A DNA stretch of 6,258 nucleotides from Actinomycetes bacterium (GCA_021823365.1 JAKAOD010000195.1:1-6258); one strand, 5' to 3'. Numbered from the stretch's first letter, positions 1-5,255 are shown. Numbers and translations are program-made. Notes: generated by a model not told the origin, from the letters alone.

Positions 1-1126
1 CGCGCAACGGGTCTGGCCAGGGCTCGCCCGGCGACGCCGCCTCGAGATCGAGGCGGTCGAGGCTGGCGCGCTCGACGAGCACGCCGCGCTCTGCCGCGGC
101 GAGCGCCAGGCGAGGGAGCAGGCTCGGGTCGCCGGCCAGGTCGGCGTCGGTGGCGAGGGCCGCCTCGCCGTCACGCAGCACGATCCCATCCCCGAGGGCG
201 ATCTCCTCGCGCGCTCCCGGGGATGCGCCGAGCACGAAGCGCGCCGAGCGCGCCCTGCGCCAGGCCTCGCTCGCCGTCGAGGCCACCAACCGCCCGGCAT
301 CGGCGAGCGCCGCCATCAAGGCGTCGGCGTCGCGGAGGCCGAGCATCTCGGCGACGGGGTCCTGCTCCTGGAGGACGAGGCGGTCGCTGTTGCGCCCCGT
401 CCGGCAGTGCAGGGCGACGCGGGCCGAGGTGATGACCGCCTCGGCGCCGTCGAGGGGCGCGTCGGCGGAGCCGGGGAAGGCGACGCGAAGGGCGCGGAGC
501 GCCGCGAGGTCGCGAAGCCCTCCCTCGGACTGCTTGAGGTCCGGCTCCAGCAGGAAGGCGAGCTCCCCCGACTCCCGGTGCCTCGCGGCGCAGGAGGACT
601 CGAGCTCGGGGAGGAACGCCCCTCGCTGGCGGCGCCAAAGGTCCTGCGCCGCGGCGACGACCCTGTCGGCGAGACCTGCGTCGCCGGCGACGAGCCGCCC
701 GTCGAGCAGCCCGAGCGCGACCTTCAGGTCACCACGGGCGACCGACAGGGCCTCGCTCCGGGTCCGCACACTGTGGTCGAGGGGCATCCCCTCGTCCCAG
801 ACGGCGTACCAGATCGCCTCGGCGACCCGCTCCCAGCCGCGTCGCGCCCGGTGGAGGAGGACGAGGTCGAGGTCGCTCCCCGGGCACAGCACACCACGGC
901 CGTAGCCGCCGACGGCGAGGAGCGCGTAGCCGTTCGAGCGTCCCTCGGTCGCCCCCTCGAGGACCTGGCCGAGCCAGGCGTCGGCGAGGGCCGCGTACCG
1001 CGCCGGCAGCTCGAGCGGGGGCAGCTCGCCGATGAGAACCTGCGCGACGAGGTCGTCGCGTGTGGACTTGAGCGGCTCCGGGCGTGCCCCGGCCCGCTCG
1101 CGGCCTGCTGCCCGCGCCTCTGCCAT
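1..1126 (-). CDS. glnD: [Protein-PII] uridylyltransferase (GlnD), N-terminal part, cut by left window edge
   Basis: GlnD uridylylates and deuridylylates PII signal proteins in the cytoplasm in response to glutamine and so couples nitrogen status to assimilation. The visible 375 residues cover the nucleotidyltransferase domain, with glycine-rich GGYGRG at 73-78 and catalytic-type acidic pair D85/D87 in PGSDLDLVLLH. The following helical GlnD region has WYAVWDEGMPLDHSVRT at 106-122, KQSEGGLRDL at 198-207 and GRNSDRLVLQEQDPVAEMLG at 244-263, all in the family order. The HD and tandem ACT domains expected of GlnD lie beyond the edge. ATG at 1126 is the only usable start, because an in-frame TAA lies five codons upstream (1139-1141) with no GTG or TTG between. 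No clear Shine-Dalgarno is seen; a TAACCT box at 1136-1141 could serve a near-leaderless mRNA. Oddity: V79 stands where GlnD proteins usually have Glu (GRGEL or GRREL). glnK/amtB, frequent upstream partners in actinobacteria, are absent on this side. Confidence 0.9.
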   Translation of the reverse strand, partial: MAEARAAGRERAGARPEPLKSTRDDLVAQVLIGELPPLELPARYAALADAWLGQVLEGATEGRSNGYALLAVGGYGRGVLCPGSDLDLVLLHRARRGWERVAEAIWYAVWDEGMPLDHSVRTRSEALSVARGDLKVALGLLDGRLVAGDAGLADRVVAAAQDLWRRQRGAFLPELESSCAARHRESGELAFLLEPDLKQSEGGLRDLAALRALRVAFPGSADAPLDGAEAVITSARVALHCRTGRNSDRLVLQEQDPVAEMLGLRDADALMAALADAGRLVASTASEAWRRARSARFVLGASPGAREEIALGDGIVLRDGEAALATDADLAGDPSLLPRLALAAAERGVLVERASLDRLDLEAASPGEPWPDPLR

Positions 1127-1133
1127 GCGACGA

Positions 1134-1169
1134 TCAGGTTACGCGGCTGCATGCGGGCCGGCGACCTGA
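1134..1169. promoter_or_regulatory. Imperfect 36-bp dyad between divergent glnD and small membrane gene
   Basis: TCAGGT at 1134-1139 and ACCTGA at 1164-1169 are perfect inverted arms. Their centre (1151.5) coincides exactly with the palindrome GCATGC at 1149-1154. By hand 12 of 18 positions pair. The left arm overlaps TAACCT (minus strand, 1136-1141), a possible -10 box for glnD. An operator shared by the divergent genes is an inference; the dyad could be chance in GC-rich DNA. Confidence 0.25.
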
Positions 1170-1202
1170 CGCCGCCTCGGCGAGAAGCGGCGGTAGGCTC
1201 GA

Positions 1203-1472
1203 ATGGGACGCGATGCCCGGGAAGCGACGGTGCGGACGATGATCCAGCCACGGGAGACCACGAATCCGAGCAGCCGCGGGCGCGGGATCCGGCCCGTGCG
1301 GGGAGCCATCGTCATCGGGACGACGGTCGTCGCCGCCGTTGTCGCGTTCGCCGTCCTGCGCTCGATCGTCGGCCTGGTCGCGTTCGGGGTGAAGCTCGCC
1401 GTCGTGCTGGCGATCGTGGCGTTCGTCGTGCGCCTCGTCACGCGGCGGGGCGGCCGCGGCAGCCACTCGTAG
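1203..1472 (+). CDS. Small membrane protein, two predicted transmembrane segments, unknown function
   Basis: I do not recognise the family. The 89-residue product has a polar, Arg-rich N-terminus (1-33), a hydrophobic helix at about 34-52 (AIVIGTTVVAAVVAFAVL), a short break at R53, a second helix at about 55-76 carrying a lone K64, and a basic tail ending RRGGRGSHS. This looks like a small helical hairpin in the cytoplasmic membrane with positive ends. Codon use from about codon 13 onward is strongly G/C-ending, like its neighbours. The start is uncertain. ATG 1203 has only AGG at 1195-1197 upstream; GTG 1230 has GGGAAG at 1219-1224 with a 5-nt spacer and would remove nine residues; ATG 1239 is also possible. 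All keep both helices. The gene is divergent from glnD and convergent with the FKBP gene. Confidence 0.6.
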   Translation: MGRDAREATVRTMIQPRETTNPSSRGRGIRPVRGAIVIGTTVVAAVVAFAVLRSIVGLVAFGVKLAVVLAIVAFVVRLVTRRGGRGSHS

Positions 1473-1570
1473 AGGGAGCCGGACGAGGCGTCCCGTGAAG
1501 GCGCCGACCCCGGTGGCGGAGCGCCGCGGAGCGTCCCTCGCCGGACCGCCATGGGCGTTGTCCCCGCCGA

Positions 1571-2557
1571 TCAGGTCTGCGGATCCTTCGGCTGGGCGAC
1601 GAGGTCGATGACATAGATCGTGTAGGGGCTCGCCGAGGCGGGGAGGCGGACGAGCACCCTGCTGCCGAGCGGGACGCCCTCGAGGGCGTCCACCCAAGCC
1701 ACCTCGCCGGCTTGCCCGGGGTTCAGGGCAAAGGGGCTGCCTGCGGCCCAGGTGGACTCGGCGAGGACTCCGGCCGAGGTCGCCACCTCGAACTGCACGA
1801 CGACCAGGCCCGCGTGCACCGGCGCACCGCGGCCGCGTGCGAGCACCGTCGCCGTCGCCGCCGCCGGCAGGCGGGAGCCCTTCCGCACCGAGATCCTCGG
1901 CGCCGCGCCGAGGGCGCCGCTCACCGTGACGCCCCCCGAGGAGCGCGTGACCTCCTTCGCCTTCGCGCTGATCTCGGCACCGTGCCCGTAGGTGGCGACG
2001 ACGTCGACGACGAAGACGAGCGTGTCCTTCCCGGTGATCCCCGCGGCCTTGTTGCCCTTCGGGCCGTAGCCGTCGGCGGGGGGGACGACGAGGAGGAGCC
2101 GGCTTCCTGTGCGCACGCCGACGAGCGAGGCGTCCCAGCCCTTGATGACGGCGCCCACGCCGATCTCGAAGCCGGAGAGCTGGTGGCGGGCGAAAGAGCT
2201 GTCGAAGACCTTGCCTCTCCAGATCTGGCCGAGGTAGTTGGCCACGAGCAGGTCGCCCCGGCGCGTGCGCGACCCGTGGCCCTCGTGGAGCACCTTCACC
2301 TCGAGCTTCGACGGCGGCTTGGCGGGAGGGAAGGTGAGGTGCGGCGCCTGGCCGTAGCCGCCGGAGACGCTCGGCCATTCGACGGCGCGGCGCGTCCTCG
2401 CCCTGTCGGGACGGCCTGCGACGCGCTGTGCCGGGGCGGCGGCGAGGCGGGCGGGTGACGCCGATGCTGGCGCGGCCGGGGCGACGAGCCCGGCGGCGAG
2501 CGCGAGGAGGGCGCCGAAGGCGGCGGACGCGGCGGATGCAGTCTTCAGAAGGGGCAC
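1571..2557 (-). CDS. Exported FKBP-type peptidyl-prolyl cis-trans isomerase with a second, degenerate FKBP domain
   Basis: FKBPs catalyse cis-trans isomerisation of prolyl bonds and assist protein folding. The 328-residue product begins with a signal peptide (K5, hydrophobic 12-30, ASAS near 31-34) and has no lipobox Cys, so it is predicted to be secreted or cell-wall located. A Pro/Arg-rich linker follows (about 35-80). FKBP domain 1 (about 84-190) retains the residues equivalent to the FKBP12 pocket: Y108, F118-D119, F130, V137-I138, W141, Y164 and F182, in ANYLGQIWRGKVFDSSF and GAVIKGWDASLVGVRTGSR. A second FKBP-like repeat (about 218-322) keeps the fold pattern, including W288, VPLGSR and YVIDLV, but lacks the Phe-Asp pair and the Gly-Tyr loop, so it is probably not catalytic. 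The GTG start at 2557 is supported by GAGG with a 6-nt spacer. It lies 42 bp after the phosphoribosyltransferase gene and is probably co-transcribed with it. Confidence 0.88.
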   Translation of the reverse strand: MPLLKTASAASAAFGALLALAAGLVAPAAPASASPARLAAAPAQRVAGRPDRARTRRAVEWPSVSGGYGQAPHLTFPPAKPPSKLEVKVLHEGHGSRTRRGDLLVANYLGQIWRGKVFDSSFARHQLSGFEIGVGAVIKGWDASLVGVRTGSRLLLVVPPADGYGPKGNKAAGITGKDTLVFVVDVVATYGHGAEISAKAKEVTRSSGGVTVSGALGAAPRISVRKGSRLPAAATATVLARGRGAPVHAGLVVVQFEVATSAGVLAESTWAAGSPFALNPGQAGEVAWVDALEGVPLGSRVLVRLPASASPYTIYVIDLVAQPKDPQT

Positions 2558-2562
2558 TTGCT

Positions 2563-2567
2563 ACCTC
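2563..2567 (-). promoter_or_regulatory. Shine-Dalgarno GAGGT fixing the FKBP GTG start
   Basis: On the minus strand GAGGT (2567 to 2563) precedes the GTG at 2557; the GAGG core is 6 nt from the start. It is the clearest ribosome-binding site in the window and supports a non-ATG start for the FKBP gene. Confidence 0.65.
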
Positions 2568-2599
2568 GTGGGTCGGGGCCCGCAGACGATAGCGGCTCC

Positions 2600-3121
2600 T
2601 CAGCCGACGGCGGCCGCGCCCTCGGCGGCGCCGGAGCCGACGACGGGCGGGTCGGAGGACCAGGGGAAGGAGATCCAGCGGTCGGTGCGAGCCCAGACGT
2701 ACTCGCTGTCGATCACCGAGTGCGGCTTCTGGTAGAGGACCGCGGCGCGCACGTCCGCGACCTTCCCCTTGCAGAAGTCGTGGACGAGGGCGAGCGTGTG
2801 GCCGGTGTCGGCGACGTCGTCGGCGACGAGCACGCGGGCCGACTCCAGGTCGACAAGGTCGGGGACGGGCGGGAGCACGACGGGGAGCGGAAGGCGCTCG
2901 TCGACCCCGGTGTAGTACTCGACGTTCATCACGTAGATGTTCTTCACCGACAGCGCGTAGCCGAGCGCCCCGGCGACGAACAGGCCGCCGCGCGCGATGG
3001 CGAGCACCAGGTCCGGCTCGTAGCCGTCGCCGGCGATCGACTCGGCGAGCTCGCGGACCGCTCTGCCGAACCCCTCCCACCCAAGCACCTCGCGCGCCGG
3101 CTCGGCATATGCCGCGTCCAT
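2600..3121 (-). CDS. PRPP-dependent phosphoribosyltransferase (type I fold, COG2236-like, probably purine salvage)
   Basis: Type I phosphoribosyltransferases transfer phosphoribose from PRPP, most often to a free purine or pyrimidine base, in the cytoplasm. The 173-residue product has the PRPP-binding signature VLVADDVADTGHTL at 97-110, with paired D101/D102 and the T106-G107-H108-T109 loop. The pyrophosphate-side IARGG is at 42-46, and WISFPW at 149-154 resembles the aromatic segment that stacks on the base in hypoxanthine/xanthine-guanine enzymes. The length is normal and both ends look complete. An Ala/Gly-rich tail (160-173) is probably disordered. A purine substrate is an inference; PyrR-like or other base specificity cannot be excluded. 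ATG 3121 has no good Shine-Dalgarno, but TAGGGT sits at the distance expected of a leaderless -10 box. The FKBP gene follows after 42 bp, so a two-gene operon is likely, although the two functions are not obviously linked. Confidence 0.85.
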   Translation of the reverse strand: MDAAYAEPAREVLGWEGFGRAVRELAESIAGDGYEPDLVLAIARGGLFVAGALGYALSVKNIYVMNVEYYTGVDERLPLPVVLPPVPDLVDLESARVLVADDVADTGHTLALVHDFCKGKVADVRAAVLYQKPHSVIDSEYVWARTDRWISFPWSSDPPVVGSGAAEGAAAVG

Positions 3122-3127
3122 GGCCCG

Positions 3128-3133
3128 ACCCTA
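3128..3133 (-). promoter_or_regulatory. Possible -10 box (TAGGGT) for leaderless transcription of the phosphoribosyltransferase gene
   Basis: TAGGGT on the minus strand ends exactly 6 nt before the ATG at 3121, so a transcript would begin at or next to the A of ATG. It matches the TANNNT pattern of actinobacterial leaderless promoters and is identical to the -10 hexamer of the ASST-like gene. No convincing -35 box lies 16-18 bp upstream, so support is modest. Confidence 0.35.
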
Positions 3134-3160
3134 GTACGCCATCTTGGAGCGGCGGCCGGG

Positions 3161-3211
3161 CAGAACGGCCGGAGCAGCAGAACGGCCGGAGCGGCAGAAC
3201 GGCCGGAGCCC
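3161..3211. repeat. Three tandem 17-bp direct repeats in the spacer upstream of the phosphoribosyltransferase gene
   Basis: Units at 3161-3177, 3178-3194 and 3195-3211 share the 15-bp core CAGAACGGCCGGAGC; only the last two bases differ (AG, GG, CC). Each contains the palindrome CGGCCG. A partial related stretch (GGAGCGGCGGCCGGG) precedes them at 3146-3160. The array lies wholly in the 126-bp non-coding spacer. It may be a slippage-prone minisatellite, a repeated protein site, or part of the end of the ASST-like transcript. Confidence 0.85.
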
Positions 3212-3228
3212 TTGGCGACGGGGGCTCC
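3205..3228 (-). terminator. Hairpin after the ASST-like gene, possible terminator without a U-run
   Basis: Arms of 7 bp, GGAGCCC and GGGCTCC, flank a 10-nt loop and begin 19 nt after the ASST-like stop codon (minus strand). No T-tract follows. Such U-poor hairpins are proposed terminators in GC-rich actinobacteria, but function is not shown. One arm overlaps the last 17-bp repeat. Confidence 0.3.
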
Positions 3229-3247
3229 TGCCCGCCGGCGAAGCGGG

Positions 3248-4804
3248 TCAGATTCGAACCGGGGCCGAGGTGCCGAGGCGACGGCCCTTGGCGTCGAGGG
3301 CGGAGACCGCGACATAGCTGCCGGTCGTGCGCGCCGTCATCGCGGTCTCGAACCTGGCCCGTGCGAGCGTGGCGACCGGTTCCAGGCTCGACGGGCCCGC
3401 GCCGGCGAGGACCTGCCAGTGGGTGACGGCGGTCGCGCCGTTCCAGCTGGCGTGGACGGCTATCCCCCCGACGGCGTCCCGGTCCACGGCAAACGCCGGC
3501 GGTGACGACGGGGCGCCGGCCCATGCGCTCTTGAAGGCCCGGTAGGACTGGACGTTCGTCGGAAACCGGCCGTCAAGCACGACCGAGCCGTCCGGGGCGA
3601 ACTCGGTGTAGTACGGCTCGGTGCCCCAGCCCACGAACACGTGCCCGTTCGGAAGGATCTCGACGCTTCCTTCGTAGTAGGCGAGAAGCCCTGCCGGGTG
3701 GACGTAGGCGCGACGCAGCCGGGCCGAGCGCGCCGCCTCGTCGAGCGCGAGGAGCAGCGCGCGCGAGTGCGGCTCCTCCGGCGGTGTCGCCCCGTCGTCG
3801 AAGACGGTGAGCAGCCCGCCGACCCTTCGCACGTGGTGCTGCCAGTAGAAGTGCGTGCCGGGGCCCATCTCGAAGTCGTTGCCCTTCCCGCCGAGACGCC
3901 AGATGATCGCCCCGGTGGCGCGGCTCACCTTGTAGATCGTCCAGGTGTTCCGGGAGGAGATCAGGAAGTTGCCGTCGCTGTCGATGGAGACCGAGTTGAT
4001 GTGGAAGTAGTCGAAGGCGCCCTTTGCCGGCTTCATGTAGCTCTCGGTGACCGGCACGTGGTCGAAGCTCCTCCATTCGAAGACGACGTCGCCCGTCGCG
4101 ACGTCGATCTCCTGGGCGACCGAGTCGAAGACCTTGCCGTTCGAGGGGCCTCCGACCGCGGAGAGGTCGGCGTCGCGCTCGGCGTACGCGGTGACGATGA
4201 CGGTGTCCTGCGGGGTGACGACGAGCTCGTGGAGGTCGGTTCGAAGACCGTTTCCGCCTTTGATGGTGGCGATCGTCTGGTAGGTCGAGTCGAGCAGGAG
4301 CGCCTCGCCGTAGCCGATGCCGTTCACGATGGCGCCCTGCCAGAAGGTGAGCACCGGCTTCCCCTTGTAGCTCTGCACCTGGAGGTCCGTGGCAACCCCT
4401 CTGACCGGGTGGAACCAGACGACGTTGCCGTGGCTGTCGAGGATCATCGCCCCGGGCTGGCCGGTCGCGTAGGGGCCGGACTGGTCCGAGCTCGCCGGCG
4501 AGGCGCCGGGCGCGAGGCTCGGGGTGACGAAGACGTACTCGCCGGGTGCGATCGCCCCCGGCACGGCGACTTGCATCAGCGGCGGGTCGAGATCCGGCCG
4601 GGACTTGAACCTCGTCCGCGGTGTCCCCGGCGTGAGGCGCGGTGCCGGCGAGGCGACCCGCGGTGCCGCCGAAGCGGCGGCGGGGCCGGCGAAGCCCGCG
4701 GCCCCGACGGCCCCCGTCACGGCGGCGCCCACGGCTCCGCGACCGACCAGGCCGAGGACATCCCGGCGCGACAGCTCTTCTCGTGCGTGCTCCCGTGCGC
4801 TCAT
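3248..4804 (-). CDS. Tat-exported arylsulfotransferase-like (ASST family) beta-propeller protein with C-terminal Fn3-like domain
   Basis: ASST enzymes move sulfate between phenolic donors and acceptors without PAPS, using a covalent His intermediate. The 518-residue product starts with a Tat signal (S12-R-R-D-V-L17, hydrophobic to about A47). The propeller body follows, with HELVV at 192, FDYFHINSVSIDSDGN at 264-279, SSRNT at 283-287, IIWRLGGKGNDF at 300-311 and WQHHVRR at 321-327. H192, H268, R285 and H323/H324 follow the order of the ASST active-site His/His/Arg/His set; that correspondence is inferred from spacing. About 435-518 reads as an Fn3-like domain. The protein contains no cysteine, so DsbL-type disulfide maturation known for E. 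coli ASST is not needed. The frame opens at GTG 4834, but that codon overlaps the -35 box; ATG 4804 or 4807 fits the promoter. Substrate unknown; Arylsulfotran_2-type proteins are often unassayed and may have other roles. Confidence 0.87.
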   Translation of the reverse strand: MSAREHAREELSRRDVLGLVGRGAVGAAVTGAVGAAGFAGPAAASAAPRVASPAPRLTPGTPRTRFKSRPDLDPPLMQVAVPGAIAPGEYVFVTPSLAPGASPASSDQSGPYATGQPGAMILDSHGNVVWFHPVRGVATDLQVQSYKGKPVLTFWQGAIVNGIGYGEALLLDSTYQTIATIKGGNGLRTDLHELVVTPQDTVIVTAYAERDADLSAVGGPSNGKVFDSVAQEIDVATGDVVFEWRSFDHVPVTESYMKPAKGAFDYFHINSVSIDSDGNFLISSRNTWTIYKVSRATGAIIWRLGGKGNDFEMGPGTHFYWQHHVRRVGGLLTVFDDGATPPEEPHSRALLLALDEAARSARLRRAYVHPAGLLAYYEGSVEILPNGHVFVGWGTEPYYTEFAPDGSVVLDGRFPTNVQSYRAFKSAWAGAPSSPPAFAVDRDAVGGIAVHASWNGATAVTHWQVLAGAGPSSLEPVATLARARFETAMTARTTGSYVAVSALDAKGRRLGTSAPVRI

Positions 4805-4811
4805 CATTCGG

Positions 4812-4839
4812 ACCCTACGCCCGTCTTCTGGCACGTCAA
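4812..4839 (-). promoter_or_regulatory. Sigma-70-type promoter of the ASST-like gene, predicted leaderless
   Basis: On the minus strand a -35 box TTGACG (4839 to 4834), a 16-bp spacer and a -10 box TAGGGT (4817 to 4812) are followed 7 nt later by ATG at 4804, with another ATG at 4807. Transcription would start essentially at the start codon. This is the best-formed promoter in the window. Confidence 0.6.
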
Positions 4840-4880
4840 TGAGGAAGACATGAGAGCTTCGTGACAGCTGCGTGACGGCT
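4837..4880 (-). promoter_or_regulatory. Head-to-tail 11-bp repeat array resembling a Pho box (PhoB/OmpR-family site)
   Basis: Read on the minus strand from 4880, four consecutive 11-mers are AGCCGTCACGC, AGCTGTCACGA, AGCTCTCATGT and CTTCCTCATTG. Units 1 and 2 agree at 9 of 11 positions, units 2 and 3 at 8 of 11, and TCAY is at the same place in all four; unit 4 is weak. The embedded heptamers CTGTCAC-N4-CTCTCAT resemble the E. coli Pho box (CTGTCAT-N4-CTGTCAY). The array runs in the direction of the ASST-like gene and its last unit overlaps the -35 box, the usual geometry for activation by a PhoB/OmpR-family regulator. Which regulator binds is not known; PhoP-, RegX3- or MtrA-like proteins are alternatives. 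Confidence 0.5.
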
Positions 4881-4911
4881 CCCCCCTCCGAGCCCGGCGG
4901 TCGTCGCCGCG

Positions 4912-5187
4912 GTGCCGCTTTCCGTCGAGCTCCTCGACGGTTCAGGAGCGCCGGTCGCCGTCGACGGGCGCGGGGTGATGAGCGGCGCGCCGGCGAGCCT
5001 CGCCGTCTGCGGTGCGCCGCCCTCGCCGGTCGTCGCCTTCGCCGGGCCCTGGCCGGCGGACGAGCGCTGGTGGGAGGCCGGGCGGCGCCGGCGGCGGGCG
5101 AGAGCTCAGGTCGTCACGGCCGGAGGCGACGCCTACCTCCTCGTGAGCGAGGGCGGGCGCTGGTCGGTCGAGGCCTCCTACGACTGA
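4912..5187 (+). CDS. Orphan ImuB C-terminal-domain protein, probable fragment of a Y-family polymerase-like mutasome subunit
   Basis: The 91-residue product resembles only the extreme C-terminus of ImuB, the catalytically inactive Y-family protein that works with DnaE2 and ImuA' in damage-induced mutagenesis. Visible signatures are VDGRGVMS (17-24), FAGPWPADERWW (43-54), the basic RRRRRARAQVV (58-68), and AYLLVSEGGRWSVEASYD at the end (74-91), a typical ImuB terminus. The polymerase fold, fingers and little-finger domains are absent. The similar-looking reading extends upstream of GTG 4912 to an in-frame TGA at 4873-4875 (PPPSPAVVAAVP-like segment), which suggests a 5' truncation rather than a designed short gene. 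No Shine-Dalgarno or -10 box was found. Yet the frame and G/C-ending codons are intact, so it is either recently truncated or still used. It is divergent from the ASST-like gene and convergent with the next gene. The family assignment rests on recalled motifs. Confidence 0.6.
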   Translation: MPLSVELLDGSGAPVAVDGRGVMSGAPASLAVCGAPPSPVVAFAGPWPADERWWEAGRRRRRARAQVVTAGGDAYLLVSEGGRWSVEASYD

Positions 5188-5212
5188 CGGCACGTGCCGC
5201 CGAGCCTCGTCT

Positions 5213-5252
5213 GGAGGTGGCCGCACGCGCCGTCAGGCACCTCCCGGCCACC
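5213..5252. terminator. Overlapping inverted repeats between convergent genes, possible bidirectional terminator
   Basis: Two mutually exclusive stems are possible: GGAGGTG (5213-5219) with CACCTCC (5238-5244), and GGTGGCCG (5216-5223) with CGGCCACC (5245-5252). They lie between the stop codons of the ImuB-domain gene and the membrane-protein gene, where a two-way terminator would be expected. There is no T-tract and the loops are long (18 and 21 nt). Confidence 0.3.
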
Positions 5253-5255
5253 CGT

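Noticed and set aside
407..1498. Long plus-strand open frame opposite glnD
   Set aside because: It is antisense to the well-supported glnD frame and overlaps the small membrane gene in another frame; no domain is visible.
1481..1525. Short hairpins GGACG-AGG-CGTCC (1481-1493) and GGCG-GAG-CGCC (1515-1525) between convergent genes as a terminator
   Set aside because: Stems of 4-6 bp with no T-tract are expected by chance at this GC content; nothing convincing remains in the 98-bp spacer.
2586..2591. TATCGT on the minus strand as a separate promoter for the FKBP gene
   Set aside because: There is no -35 partner 16-18 bp upstream, and the 42-bp gap from the phosphoribosyltransferase gene fits simple co-transcription.
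3161..3211. 17-bp repeats as a CRISPR array
   Set aside because: The units are directly adjacent with no spacers and are too short, and no cas gene is present.
3251..3260. GGTTCGAATC on the minus strand, like the T-loop of a tRNA
   Set aside because: It forms the last codons and stop of the ASST-like gene. The five bases on each side cannot pair as a T-stem, and no anticodon or acceptor arms surround it.
1134..3524. Very long open frame on the minus strand spanning three genes
   Set aside because: The translation is Arg/Pro/Gly-rich with no recognisable domain and runs out of frame across the FKBP and phosphoribosyltransferase genes. It is a product of high GC content.
3641..4864. Long plus-strand open frame opposite the ASST-like gene
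   Set aside because: Its translation is a low-complexity Arg/Gly/Val/Asp mixture, while the opposite strand carries clear ASST motifs and a Tat signal.
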